Source of the DNA: Prunus persica
Lineage: Eukaryota > Streptophyta > Magnoliopsida > Rosales > Rosaceae
Direction: 5' to 3'
NCBI RefSeq assembly: GCF_000346465.2
Contig: NC_034011.1
Span: 21,898,264-21,962,263, forward strand
Length of the DNA: 64,000 nt
Position 1 is the stretch's first letter. Each line of letters opens with the position of its first letter. A program made the translations under genes and the position numbers. Below the pieces are notes generated by a model, which was given only the letters and a program-made list of their open reading frames with translations, had not been told where the DNA came from and did not search any database. Positions 1 to 12,585 of the stretch are shown one piece after another.

Positions 1-974
1 ATTATTTTATTTTTTTGGGGTGGCGCTTCTGGATCTTAAAAAGTTGACAGGGGCAACTCATCTTCATCAATCTTTTGGCAAGTCCTTTCGTTGCAAAGTT
101 GCCCATAAATCTTTCCACATTGTGGACAACTTTTTTCCATCTCTGACCTCTCACCTATACAATTTTGAGGTCTCATTTCCAAGCCCATAGACATAGAGTC
201 CTTGATCAAATGATGGCAATTTGACAATTAGAATTAGGTCTGCAGCTAAACAAAACGTATGGCACGTTTACATGTATAGGACTAGTAGGCGTCTAGGCAG
301 CTCTGCCTTGTTTGGCCTACAAAGTTCATTAATGCACACATTGCATTGCAGAGAGGGAAAGGGAGAGGGAGAGAGATACCTTTTTCCTAAAGAATTGCAG
401 GCAAATAACATTTGAAAACACTAAAAAAAATATGCATTTGTAGGGAAAGAGTTTGAATTGAATCACACAACCTATTACCTACGAAGTGTTGCTAATAGAT
501 AGAGGGGTTCATGGGATGGGAGATGTAATGGTAAAAGGTACAACACATAACCAAACCAAACCAAAACCTCCAAAACAAAACAAAGGTTCTCTCTGTTTGA
601 TAAAACATAACATAAATGCGGATTGAACAGAACGAACATCTCTCTTCCCCTACCCCATCATCCATAAATGCACACATTTAAAGCCCCAGATTTGTGTCCG
701 TGAACTTTTTTTTTCCCGATTCTTGTACCTGGTTTTAAATTAATATTCCCAACTTCCTTTGTTGTGAGGTGGTTGGAAATTTTAATGCAACTTCTTCAAT
801 GCTACCACACCACTAGTGGCCAAGCCATCTCTCTTTGTTGGGCATTACCTTCTTAAAGAGACATTCACCTCTCTCTCTCTCTCTGCTGCTCTGCATTATT
901 AATATGTTCATGTTGTTCTCCACCACCCCATGCCCATTTCCAAATTGCCTTCTTTCTCTCCCTTTTTCCCTCTT
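1..974. other. Intergenic, AT-rich, no gene recognised
   Basis: Only short open frames without family resemblance are seen on either strand. A pyrimidine-rich (CT)n stretch occurs near 870-890. Transcription from here into the MIR171 locus is possible but cannot be read from the sequence. Confidence 0.5.
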
Positions 975-1447
975 TTATTTGTTTTTGCTAACCCAAATAA
1001 ACCTTGTTGGGGTTTACTTTGATAGTTTTGTTTGTGATATATAATCTAGACTGATATGGTTTGGAAGTGACCATTTGCTCTGTTCCTTCCAAAACATGTT
1101 TTTTATTTCATTTCTGCTTGCAGTCTTTTCTTTTTCTCTCTGTATTTTGTTTTGTTATGATAAAAACGAAAAGGGTTTGTTTTGTAGCTTATTTTGTGAA
1201 AAGATATTTGCTTTTTGTTCTTTTTTTGCTATCCAATTGAACCTTGTTGCTACACTTCGTTAGATTTATGGCATATAATCTAAGCTTGATATGGTTTGGA
1301 AGTGATCGTTTCTTCTGTTTCCTTCCAAAACCATAGACTTCATTTCACTTCTGCTTACAATATTTTCTCTTTTCTGTCTATCTTTTGCTTTGTTTTTGTA
1401 AAGATGAAAAGGGTTTGTTTGTTTTGTAGCATAGTTTCTGAAAAGAT
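975..1447 (+). repeat. Two-copy tandem duplication (~236 bp unit)
   Basis: Two consecutive diverged units share the order: a T-rich tract with an aac/gaaccttgttg segment, an ataatcta segment, tgatatggtttggaagtga, a ccttccaaaac segment, an atttca-cttctgctt segment, and a gaaaagggtttg segment ending in gaaaagata. The first unit runs to about 1209 and the second to about 1447. They lie directly upstream of the MIR171 hairpin and may belong to its primary transcript or promoter. Confidence 0.7.
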
Positions 1448-1467
1448 ACAAGGAAGCCAAAGAGGTA

Positions 1468-1590
1468 AGAAATGGATCGGTTTAACGGGATATTGGTCCG
1501 GTTCAATAAGAAAGCAGTGCTCTAAGTGCTTGAGCTCTGCTTTTTGATTGAGCCGTGCCAATATCACGTGCCACTGTTCCTTTATTATTC
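1468..1590 (+). ncRNA. MIR171: MIR171 precursor hairpin
   Basis: The 3' arm contains TGATTGAGCCGTGCCAATATC at 1546-1566, and the overlapping register TTGAGCCGTGCCAATATCACG at 1549-1569. Both are known forms of plant miR171. The 5' arm at 1487-1507 (CGGGATATTGGTCCGGTTCAA) pairs with it with few mismatches or G:U pairs, as a miR171* should. The stem continues inward (aagaaagcag against ctgctttttg, then gtgctctaag against cttgagctct) to a small loop, and outward for about 15 more bases. In plants miR171 directs cleavage of GRAS-family SCL6/HAM transcripts, affecting meristem maintenance and branching. The family assignment follows from the mature sequence. Which register is processed cannot be decided here. 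Confidence 0.93.
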
Positions 1591-2801
1591 TACCTTGCTG
1601 CCCCCGTCATCCAGGATTTCAAGGTATATATAGTTTCTCATTTCTAGCCTAGAATTTTCATTTCTGGTATTGCATTTTGTGTGGTAAAGTTTCTCTCGCT
1701 CACTGGCCTGCAGTAATTTTTAGACATCTGATTGCTGGTTTTAACAGCAAACATTTGATTGACCATTTTATTGCATGTAGACAAATTTTTTTGAGTTTTC
1801 TCACATACCTTTAACCACACAAGTTCAGGTATTTTGAATCATTTGCTGTTTTCTTCATAATGGCCTTCTCCTCTTATGTTCATATCTAAGGTTTATCAAA
1901 ATGATTTTGTGGGCTACTTCTGGATATTGAGATTACTGCAACTCATATTATTCTGCATCCTAAGAAGTAAAAGAAAGGCACAACCTGCTGTGGTGAAGTT
2001 TCCATGCTTTTTTCCTTTTGGGTTAAAATTTCCTGATAAAAGTGATCTGTATTTTGGACAATGTCCTAAGGATTTTCTATCTAATGAAGCTTAATGGAGT
2101 AGTACCTTTTTTTCTTTTTTTTTTGGAAGATACAGCTGAGAGTTCCCATACTGTAAAATCCTTGCAAATATTCTCATATTGTAAATGAAGTCATTTTCAT
2201 TTTTCTCTGACTTTTCTTAATTAGCATCCAAGGAAAGTTTGATCTTATTTTCTCTCTTTAGTCTTTATAGAGAAAGATAACTTGAACTGTCAATTTGAGC
2301 ATATCAAAGATTCAAAGTAGCATGAAAGCAACATTTCAAAGTTTCATCCATGCAGCAACTTACAAGTTAATTAAGCCCAGTTACTTCTTAAGATTCTTTT
2401 TCATACTGGAAAAGAAAAAGAAAATGTCAGATTAGCCTGTTGGTTTTATTTGAATGTTTGACTGACAACAGGAGTTACAAGCTCAAAACAAGAGCGGTGG
2501 AGCCAGACTGTCAGATGAGTCACAAGAAAACTGGGAAGGAGATGAATTCAAAATAATATGTTCATCATATCATATAATTCAAATTCTTAATTTCATACAG
2601 AAGAAACAAGATTGTACAAGAATGCCAGAAACAGCTCCCACAAAGATATGCATTTATTGTGTGCATTTGATGCCATAGAACTGTAACTTACAAGTTGACT
2701 CTTCAAGCCTCAAAGAATTTTGTATGGGGGGCCCTATTTTGGCTGCTTCAGTGGCCAATATCCTCTATTAAAATGGAAGATGGTCCACATAGCAAGGCTC
2801 T

Positions 2802-2833
<32 letters not shown>

Positions 2834-2992
2834 ACTCACACACTCTCTCTCTAATCTCTCTATTTTGATATTGTAATTCTCTATACGCAGTACAGAAACT
2901 GGAAGAAAAAAAAAAAGACTAGCACACCTGCCTTTATACTGAAGCTGAAAAATCTTCCTGAGGTTGGAAGAGCTCCAAGCTGCCTCTTCCTC
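1591..2992. other. Intergenic / 3' flank of the galactosyltransferase gene
   Basis: No coding exon is recognised. A (CT)n microsatellite followed by CT/CA-rich sequence occupies about 2801-2862. The right part is expected to contain the 3' UTR of the minus-strand galactosyltransferase gene. Confidence 0.5.
2801..2862. repeat. (CT)n microsatellite
   Basis: An uninterrupted CT run of about 25 bases is followed by imperfect CT/CA repeats. It lies just beyond the stop codon of the neighbouring minus-strand gene. Confidence 0.9.
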
Positions 2993-5900
2993 TTAGAAAG
3001 AAGCACTCCACAAAGCATTCTCACCTTCCCCGCACCGTCGATGGACTTCCTTGATTCTGTCAGCTGACCTACAAATCCCGCTGCAACTCCAGTCAAATGA
3101 AGCAACACAGATGTTGCCTGCCTGGGCCTTCCATTCACAATCTGCAGCAAACAAGTTGAACTAAAATTTTGAATAACTGTACAATGAAACAAATTTGTGA
3201 CCTTATTTTTACACCCAAATTTATTGATTTTTGTGAACTTATTCTGCTTATGAAGAATCTGAAACCTCACCACTGACCATGGGGTCCACTAAGGGGTAAC
3301 ACAGTCTTGGTTCCATTATTATGGTTCCAGTACCTCCACAGTATTATAGTAAATTACTTACATTACTGTACTTGACCTGTTTTTTACCCTCTAGAAAGTG
3401 AGCAGATAATATTATATTTAATTTTGATTTTTTTGTCAAATAAATCTGTCATAAAGAATATTACTTAAAGTGGAATTCACTCTGCTTGTGCAAGATCTGA
3501 AACAGTATTCTTCAGCAAGACAAGTTATTGCGCCCAAACAGGGCCATTTATTTTCAAATCATTCCTAAGTTACCAACATAATAATTTTGAATTAGACAAG
3601 ACTTACCAGGTGGGGTGCCACAACACAGTCTCCTATCGTCGATATGCTGCACATCAAGTCCAATAAACCAAGCTCCCAAAGAGACATCCTCGTTAGCGTA
3701 CTTGTGGAGGACATGCCTGAAAATGCATACAAAATTAGCATCACAAGTGCAAGAAGATAGAAGAAAATCTTTCAAACGGATACATGTATTTCAACATCTA
3801 TCAAGTGCATAAAGGTTGAAGCTTACTGGTTTATTGATATATACGTAGCCAAATCTTTTGAAATGGCATATAGCTGTCCTGTAGCATGACGGAAATACTT
3901 GTTTCCAGGTTCACCAAATTTCCAATACTCAGGTTCATGGTATCTCACTCCCCTGATAGCCAGTCAAGGAGTCAAAGTCAATTACTTTCTTAACAAATAT
4001 CTGAACATCAGAGGAAACAAAATAAAATGAAAACCCAATTACAGGTGCTGGCTTACTTTTGTGCTAGAACAGGACCAGATTTCATGCATCCAATGTACAG
4101 GCGCTGTTTCTTTCGGTGTCTGACTAGAGTTCCTCCTAGCGTCGCTGCAGCAAATTGAAAACAGATGGGTTTAATGAGATAGAGGATTAGATAATATAGA
4201 AATGAAAGTTCATGAATTGCTCTAACAAGACTAGGTACGCCGAAGTTGGCTCTCCGATAATATCTTTCACACTTAAAAGAACATAGAGTCATTTTGCATA
4301 AACTACCAATTCCGTAAACCTTGTATCCATATGCTTCTTATTTCTTTTAGTTTTTATGTCATTGCGCACAAAGGTACCATAGAAAATCTATTTGTCATGT
4401 TCAGCACAATTTTAAATTACCTATATTTACGTGGACATCATCATCAACTTTGACATAAAAATCTGCATCCCACGTAGCAACAGCAGTAGCAAAATATATC
4501 TTTGTCTTGGCGGACAATTCAAGGTACCCTTCAACATGGTCCTGTGCAAGAGACATAGATGGGAAGTCACAATCTATTCTTTTGGAATCAAAATAATGAA
4601 AATTTTATGTTCAAATAAGCAGTAAGCATACATGTGGAAACAAGGGGACAATAACAAGATTAACTAAGACACATTACCAGCCTCAGGAGATCTCCATGCT
4701 TTCTGTCCTCTGCTTCTACAGCTCTGTCTAGAATACCTCCAGACGTGGCACTAGACAAGGAGGGGAAAAGCTTGTAAAATTATACTATCCAAATAAATCC
4801 ATGACCTAGGACTTTTGTGATGGTTATTAAGTTGAACCTACTATGGAGTCTTGAAATTTATTTTAATACATACAATGATATTTTGGTTTATGATTACATC
4901 TCGAAAGGACTTACTCAAAAAAAGTTCACACTTTTTATGAAAATAGAGTGTCAATGATACGGAATTGCATGAGATTGTAAACGGGGAACCATGGAATTCT
5001 TGGCTTACATCGGCTACAACTGAATGGGAACCGATGCATTGATGAATAAGAATTCTGCTGACTTGCAGCCTAGCAGATCAATGTCATAGTGTCTTCCTAT
5101 CCAACATTAACTAGCAAGAAAAAAGATTAAACACTCACCCATGACCAATGACGAAACGAATGATGATACCCTTCTCTTCCTCTAGCCTTCTTCTTTTCTC
5201 GCCTATATTTCATGTTTTTCAGAAGCAAAAATAATCAGACAACAACTATAAACAAGCAGCCAGAATAGCATAGCTAAAATCCATTACAGAACAGCAATGA
5301 AGAAATTAGGAAATTGATTTATGAATTACCTTGTGGCATCCATGTAGCACGAACCGAATCTCTTCTTTTACGGCTGCTAAAAGCAGTATTAATTCCAACA
5401 ACCATTAAATACCTTCTCTTCCCGGATGAATCAGTGGTTTTGGAATCTCCTGATAAAGGAGAGCCGCTACGTATAGACTCCTGTGTTGCCCTTGCTGCAG
5501 CTAATTCCATCTCTAAATTTGATATAGTCTTATCTAATGTCCTAATTCAACATAACATCCAAGAATAGTTTCCAATTAGGATACTTAGAAACCGAAGTTA
5601 CAAATATCATGTGTTTGTGTGAGAGCACAACTTACTGTATAGCATTATGAGTCTTTGAAACCTCCCCAAAAATGTCCTTATTTTCGCGCTTTACTTCCTT
5701 CTGATGCAACTAAAAGTACCAAATCAGATTGACACAAAAGGAAGTCTTAGATTAGGAACATGGTATAACAATCCAATATAGGTAAAGAAAGAATTTCTGA
5801 AAGAACAGCTTGTAAAAAAATTTCGCAAGGATATGAAATCAAGTAAGAGATGAGACATTACAGCTTTTGGGTTGCAACCCTCTGAAACTAATTTTAATTG

Positions 5901-6400
5901 TTCTTCTTCCATAGCTGTTCTCCGTGTGATACCTTTATTTTCAGGAACAGTCCACATCCTGCAACCGATATATAATTTGTCATTAAAATGTTACGAAATC
6001 TCAACAACTACATGTTTCAGCGTCAAGGTTAAGCAAAATATTTTTTAAGAAGTTGCTGAAAATAACCAGAAATACATAAGGCTCCAAAATTCAGAAACAC
6101 CCAGCTAAGTAGAACATATCTAAATCTAGCATCAAAACCAAAAACGACTATTTGATCATAGATCTCAAAATAGAAAGGTACCAATAAACAGTCTTAATTG
6201 AGTTACCACTTTAGGAAACTTGCTCAAATTCATAACAGAAAAGGCAAACAACAATTTGTACAAAGTGAAACTAAAAATTGGAGAGAATACCTATTGGTGA
6301 AGAGCATTCCAGCACAGAAGCAGCCTAAACAAAGCAAAAGGGTCCATTTTTTTGAAATAACACTTCTTGAAGATGGCTCTCCTCTGCTTTTCCAAGACAT
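2993..6400 (-). CDS. Probable beta-1,3-galactosyltransferase (GT31)
   Basis: Type II Golgi glycosyltransferase predicted to add beta-1,3-galactose to glycans such as arabinogalactan proteins or N-glycans. Exons in transcript order: 6400-6291, 5958-5862, 5700-5636, 5541-5330, 5202-5139, 4750-4678, 4541-4421, 4144-4057, 3952-3827, 3716-3607, 3141-2993. All borders are GT-AG, the frame is open throughout, and the product is 404 aa, normal for this plant group (about 390-410). A basic N-terminus is followed by a membrane anchor at about residues 19-36, then a DUF4094-type stem and the Galactosyl_T domain from about residue 130. The metal-binding motif VDDDV lies at residues 239-243. The Cys-rich C-terminus ([20 protein letters not shown]) is typical of the subgroup. 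The start was chosen at the ATG preceding the basic-plus-hydrophobic leader. The acceptor substrate and exact paralogue cannot be told from sequence. Confidence 0.93.
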
Positions 6401-7553
6401 GTTGCTCCCACTTCTCTTCCAACTTCCAAAGCTAGTAGCTTATTGAAGAAAAACCCATGAAGAATATGGGCTTAATTGACAAAATGGAAGAGAACCCAGA
6501 AGCAGACAAAGGCCAAGTGCTTGGAAAATGGAAGAGGAACCAGGTTTGAAAGTGAGCTTTAGGTACAAGATTTAAGGTAGATTAGGGGAAGAGAATCAGA
6601 ACAGAGTGCTGTGTTTTCTTTTAACTTGTCATTTGTATTGTTCCTTTCTTTATCCTTTTGCTTTGCTTTGCTCTCTCTCTCTCTCTCTCTCTCTCCAGAA
6701 ACTCTTCTTCGCAGGCAAGGGACGTTGAACAGAAGTGAGAGGAGACTCACTAACTGCCCTGTACTTAAATCTAAATTACCAAACGGTACTTGTCAGACCT
6801 TCCTTTATAAATGAGCACCGTAACAGCTCCTGAAATGACAATACTACCCTTGAGCATTTCTTCTTTCTCTCTCGATTTATTTTCAGTTCTTATTCCTCTC
6901 CTTACATATATATTGGGTAGTAGGACCATGTAAACAGCGGGCATGTTCTCGTCACTGGTAATCACATGGGAAAAATTGTGGCATTAGGTTCACGTTTAAC
7001 ATTGTGACACGTCCATATATAATGGTTTCTTTTGATTTAGATGATACTATCTCAACAACCTTGTACATCTATGAAACGGTAATCAGTGAGTGTATAGTAT
7101 GTTATTAAACTGTGAATTGAGCCGATGAGGTCTAGTCTAATGGAAAATGATATTGACTTGTAGACTAATAGTTTTGGGTTTGAATTCTATTGACACCTTG
7201 ATGGTGTGTGTGTGTGTGTGTATGAAACTCTCCATCATCTTCTAGACTAGACTATCGCTTGTAATAAAAAAAATTATGAATCAAAATAACTAAATATATG
7301 GATGAAATAGTGTATGAGACTGTGGTTTTGATTAGTAATGTGTTATGTATTTTTGACATAAAAATATTAGTTACAAGTGATCTATAACAAAGAGTTAAGT
7401 GCACTAACAAAATTGGATGAATCTACGCAGAAATAACTAAAACTGAATGCGGAAAATATGGAAAAACATCTCGTAATGTATTTAACTAGAGAATAGATTA
7501 TGCTCCTGCGAAGGTCTTAGCTATTCATTACATAATACATATACATGCATTTC
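6401..7553. other. Promoter side of the galactosyltransferase gene; no other gene seen
   Basis: A (CT)n run at 6671-6694 probably lies in the 5' UTR or core promoter of the minus-strand galactosyltransferase gene. A (GT)n run sits at about 7203-7221. No further exons are recognised. Confidence 0.5.
7122..7275 (+). mobile_element. Possible SINE-like element
   Basis: A tRNA-like head (tctagtctaatggaaaatg as a possible A box, ggtttgaattc at 7178-7188 as a possible B box) is followed by a short body with a (GT)n run and an A-rich end. Related heads occur at 12445, 42556 and, inverted, at 44166. The boxes are imperfect and no target duplication was established. Confidence 0.35.
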
Positions 7554-7561
7554 TTGACATA

Positions 7562-7956
7562 AGAACATCCACAATGGGCTACTTAAACCATTTCATTAGA
7601 CAAATTTTAGAGAGGAATTGGAAAAATATAACTCCAATCAGACTCCTTATCCACCTCCTAAAATAGGGAGACCTCTAGGAGCTCCTAAATCTGATGAGAG
7701 AGAAAGAACTCTGTGTTTTATACATACATATAGTCTAAACTTTTAATTAATATTAACAATTTTATTTATTTATATAGAGATGGACCAATCATATTGAATT
7801 AAAAATAATTATAGTATTTATGACTCCCTAAATTAGGGAGTATGATTGGAGTTTATAATTCAAATTCAAATTTTATAAAGAGCTTATAAAATAACTTTTA
7901 TGTATTTTTAACTACATTTTAACTAAAAAATAAAAAGCATAATTGTAGATGCTCAG
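7562..7956. mobile_element. hAT-type MITE (395 bp)
   Basis: The element is bounded by imperfect terminal inverted repeats, gaacatccacaat on the left against gagcatctacaat read inward from the right. A perfect 8-bp direct duplication TTGACATA flanks it at 7554-7561 and 7957-7964. The 8-bp target duplication points to the hAT superfamily. There is no coding capacity. A second inverted pair (ctccctaaattagggag region against cctcctaaaatagggag region) lies inside. Confidence 0.8.
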
Positions 7957-7964
7957 TTGACATA

Positions 7965-8952
7965 CTTGTAGAAGCGTACACGTTGACATTTTTTTGTAAA
8001 TGCATGTTGTCCTACTTCGTTTTTAAACCACGTAGTGTTGGTTGACTTAAACAATAAACATACGACCAATACAACGGTATAAAACAATTGGATCAATTAG
8101 CAAGTGTTTGTTAAATAACTATTAGTAGTTAATAAACCCACATCTAGATCTCAAGTATTTGTGGTGATCATAAATATATATGTACACTATGTGTGAACAA
8201 CTCATCGTGCAAACATACTAGCTTGGAGTTTGTTGTTACACAAATGATTGCCGTTTAAGGTTTTTTATTGACTTTCCCATGGTTTAGGGTTTTTTCTTAT
8301 TTATCAGACCATGCTATAGGTTTAGCATTTTTTAGTATAATATACAAGTACGTATTTTTTTAAAATATTTCCGTTTTCCATACACATATGAAAGACTCAA
8401 TAAAATACACGTTTAAAAAAAATGCAATACATGTATTATACAAGTATATATATATTCTTCACTTTAATACTCGTGTTTTTTTATAAAATTTCCTTATTAT
8501 ACATACATTATTTATATATTATTGAATAAAAATAATCTATATTTTAAATTTTAAATATATTATATAGTGGCCGAAGTGAAAAAATTTGCTGAATAAAGCA
8601 AGTACGTACTTTTCCCATTTTGTATTTTACAAACTATGGTTTAAACTAGTATTTCTCATACGTGCTTATTTTCAGAACAAATAAAATAAAATAAAGGGCT
8701 CACTAATCGTGGTTCATGAATCATGAATGGAGATTTGTGACTGTATCAGTAGTTTAAACTTTAATTAATTATTAAGAAATAAAAATTCAAATTCAAATTG
8801 AGAGGAAAGACACAATTAATTAACATTTATAAGAATTCTCTAATGAGCTGATGACGTGATAAGAAACCGGTTTATACAAAAAGAGAAGCCCAAGGACCGA
8901 GTTAGGCTGGCCACTGGGCCTTTCATCACTACTCACTTACGGGAAAACTAGC
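7965..8952. other. AT-rich intergenic DNA, nothing recognised
   Basis: Very AT-rich sequence with frequent stops in all frames. No repeat boundary or exon could be supported. Confidence 0.5.
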
Positions 8953-9111
8953 CACGTGCACGTGATCAGATCTAGATGCTACGTGGCAAGCTCTCATACG
9001 AAGGCTTCCTTGGTCCCCATCCATCCTGTCCATTAATCATGTGACATGTAGTGTTCAGACTCACGTGGAAACTGCAAAGTCTGCATGGTGGTAGGGCCCA
9101 CGTGTCACGTG
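8953..9111. promoter_or_regulatory. Cluster of five CACGTG G-boxes
   Basis: CACGTG occurs at 8953-8958, 8959-8964 (head to tail), 9062-9067, 9099-9104 and 9106-9111. An ACGTGGC ABRE-like core lies at 8981-8987. G-boxes bind bZIP (ABF/HY5) and bHLH (PIF/MYC) factors. The nearest recognised transcription unit is the minus-strand galactosyltransferase gene, whose start codon is about 2.55 kb away on the promoter side. Confidence 0.7.
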
Positions 9112-10390
9112 TCATTATTGATTATTCCCACGTTAGATTTTACGACTCCTCAGCCACAGGGACATCCTCTTCGCGTTTCAGGAGAGGTGGAAGATTAATT
9201 AGATGAGTTTTAATTTAATGTGTTGGGATAAAGGTTCTTGGAAACATGTACCTCAGATTTACCTCACAAAATAATTTGAATCTTGAGCCATTTTTTTTAA
9301 TGGAAAAAAAAAATCAGATTTAAGATTCAATTTTGTGGGAAGTCTCGATATTGGTCGGTTTGGACGTATTAAGAAGCTCATCAGATCTTGGAGTTGGATA
9401 TTTGTTTCATAATTAATTAGGTTTATTATTAAGTTTTATACAGATGTTAAGTTCAAGAAATACTCATTTATTACTTCCATAAACAGTGAATCAATCATGT
9501 TAATAAAAAGTTCTATGTTTTTTCTATGCGGAAATAAGTTAATTAACAAAATTTAGACTCACAGTGGCACGCACGTCTGAAAATCCAAATCATAAGAGTT
9601 AACAACAGAAAGAGGTAGGCTATCGAGTGACCTGAGGATTTGCAGTTTATTGATGAAGAAGAGAAAAAAAAATAAAAAAATTGAAGACTCATATGGTCCT
9701 ATACAGTTTTCAATTAATTTCATGTGTATCGTGAAATCAATTTGGTCGCTCATGAAATCTATATAAATAAAGCAAAGGATAGAGAATGATAAAACACTCA
9801 AAATACCAGAAAATGTCTTTGGTTAATGCAAACATTAATAATTGAAATTATTAATTAAATGAGAATAATATGGTAAATTCACACTTTCTCATATATAAAA
9901 ATTCAAATGAAAAGAAAATTCAAATAATGGATCATATTTTTATAAAACACAATTACCCATTATATTTTTTAATTCTAAAATAAATTTTAAAAATTTTAAA
10001 AATACCTCTTACAGACGCGAAAATACGTGTAAAGAGGTTAGTAGTAAGAATATATAACTTTATTGACTAAAAAAAGAAAAGAAAAAAGAAATCATTCTTG
10101 TGATAATAAACCTTTTTGGTTCTCGAATTTCTTTCTGGTATTAGTATGAAAGTGAGATATGATAAAGTTATGTGGATCTTCAAAGTAAATGTGGGTTATA
10201 TGTTGAATTATATCTTTCAACTACTTTAAAAGTGTGAAGCTGTCCCAATGGAAAAGTAGTGAATTGTTTATCACCTTGTTGAATAGATTTTCCTTTTTAT
10301 TTTTTGCGTTTCCTTGGTTGGTTTTCACTTTCCATAGTTGCGACAAGATGAATTTTTTTGTCTTTAGAGATATAAGAAAGAAAAAAAAAA

Positions 10391-10408
10391 GGGGGGGGGG
10401 GGGGGGGG
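10391..10408 (+). repeat. (G)18 homopolymer after an A run
   Basis: Eighteen consecutive G residues directly follow about ten A residues. Such runs can form G-quadruplexes and are also prone to length error in sequencing. Confidence 0.9.
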
Positions 10409-12444
10409 AATTGAGAGGTTAGTGTAAGAGTACGATATATATCATATATAAAAAAATAAAAACAAATAAAAATTCCAGCTCATTGAACATGTAGTAGTTA
10501 GAATTCTAAATTAAAAAGGTTATTGTGTTAGGTTGGTAAACTTGTACATTTAATCTATATTCTCAATTTTTATTTTTATTTTTAATTTAAACAATAGTTT
10601 AAACTACAATGGCATGGGGTTTCTCATAGAAACTCTACTAAGGTGTCATGGGAGTTCGAAACTGAGACCACTCTGATATGCATGTCAAGACCCTTTTTAA
10701 CCGAGCCACATCCCGTTGGCTATATTCTCAATTATATTCTAATAATTTTGAAACTAGTCATACAATTAATTGAACCCAAGAAATCATATACAAGTATGAA
10801 GAACCCACTTGAAACCCTACGAATAAAACTCTGCAAAGAAAAAAGAAAGAAAAAAAAAAGGTGTGGTGGAATTGGTTGGGGGCCTCTTTGCTTGTAAAAT
10901 GAGTCCCTGTCGCTTTACAGCTCCACTTCTTACATTTTCCCTACTCTCTCCAACTCTAAGCAACCCAAAGCTGCCATTCCCACGAGATCATATGTTCAAT
11001 CTATTGGTTGGTGCAGGCCATTTATCAACCCAACAGAACCAGAGGGGAGTCTTTACCATGAAGCCAAAGGCAAAGGGTGTTTCTGTAATTCTGTACCATG
11101 ATGAAGAAAATACTTTCTGCCATTTTCCCAATTTGCAAGCAGGGAGAGGGAGACTGGGAGAGAGAGGGATCCCATTATTTTATTATGGGTCTATCTCTGT
11201 GTATCATTATGATAACTCTTTTTCAGTACACTTGAAGGTACTTTATTCAAGGTGCTTATATTCAAAGTTGCCATTGAAGGTGCTTATGATAAGAGTATGA
11301 TTGCCATTGTCTACGGCTTTTTAATCAAATCTTAACTTTTTACATGGAATGAAGAAAATCAGATTGTGCTTAGCACCTAAAAGAGCTGACTACTCAAGCT
11401 TAATCAAATCGGATTTGGATTTTGTCGTGACAGTCGCCCATACACAATTGCATCAATAGTCGAGAGTCATCAACGTACGCGTGAGTGGCTGTCTGTTTCA
11501 AACACACTCCTCAACCGGATTTTTAGATTTCACTCTATCTCATAACTTTCTAAGTTTCAAATATCACAGTAATTTGTCTAGGAAAAAGGGAAAATAACTC
11601 CTTACAAGAACGTTTTAGTTCCAGAAGTTTCCACCTTCCCACAAATAGAAAAATGTCACAAGCTTGGTAGTTGTGCTTTCATTGCTATATGTATACGAAT
11701 GTTTGTTGAAATGGACTTGTTAGCTTTCTTCTCTTATATTATTCAAGGAGCCACTGCAAAAGCTGTCTCCATTTCAAATTTTCAATGCCCCTCCATCTCT
11801 TCCAACTTCATTTTTTTCCTCTCCAATCTCCATCAGGCAGGCCCAGGAAGGTCAGCATGTCCTACATTCATGGCGCTAGGCCTCCTTAAGTGGCAGCATC
11901 AATGCCCCATATTAGAGTGGGCCCATCATCTTCCAGCCATTGCTTTCCATCTGCAGGCCCATACAAACATGTGCTCTTCATGTCAAGCCATCTGCATTCT
12001 GCATGCACTCAATTCCTCCCAAGCTTTTGGTTTTGGTATCTTTAAGCATTATAATTTTAATCTGTAAAGCAAAGTGAAAATAAATAAAAATCATATGTGC
12101 GAATAATTACTTGTATGCTCTCGTTTGTTTATATGCTTTTGGGAATAGAAAGAGTAAATGGGGAGCAGAGCAGGACTCAGGGCAGCCAAAGCCATTTATT
12201 TCAATGTCGTTTTCAAGCAATGGAATCAATTTATGGAGTCTTAAGTCTTTCAACCACTTATATTTATAACAACACAAATTGAAAAGAACATCATTTTGTT
12301 TTATTCTCCAATGATTCTTTTTTTTTTTTTTCTTAAAAAAAGAAGTTATTTCATAGCATTGATTGACAAGTTGTGGCAATATTGAAGGAGCCACTTCGAC
12401 CAATCAGAGATTCAGAAATATATATATATATAATTATAATATAT

Positions 12445-12585
12445 AGGAAAAGGGTTTATTCTAGTAGAAAAGGGTCTTAACTTGCATACTAGTGGTTTCA
12501 AGTTTGAACCCTCATGTGACCTTAGCAGTGTGTATGAGAAAAACCTCATCTCCAATATCATTTATATAAAAAATAAAAATAAAAT
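12445..12585 (+). mobile_element. Possible SINE-like element
   Basis: Contains ttaacttgcatactagtggtttcaa followed by gtttgaacc, an imperfect pol III B box, and ends in an A-rich tail (ataaaaaataaaaataaaa). It is similar to the copies at 42556 and 44166. Confidence 0.35.

Noticed and set aside
10863..11300. 145-codon open frame on the plus strand
   Set aside because: No family resemblance, no splice or promoter context, and low-complexity surroundings; compatible with chance.
11699..12067. 122-codon open frame on the plus strand
   Set aside because: The composition is not clearly coding and no motif is recognised. Also examined for a known microRNA, and none was found.
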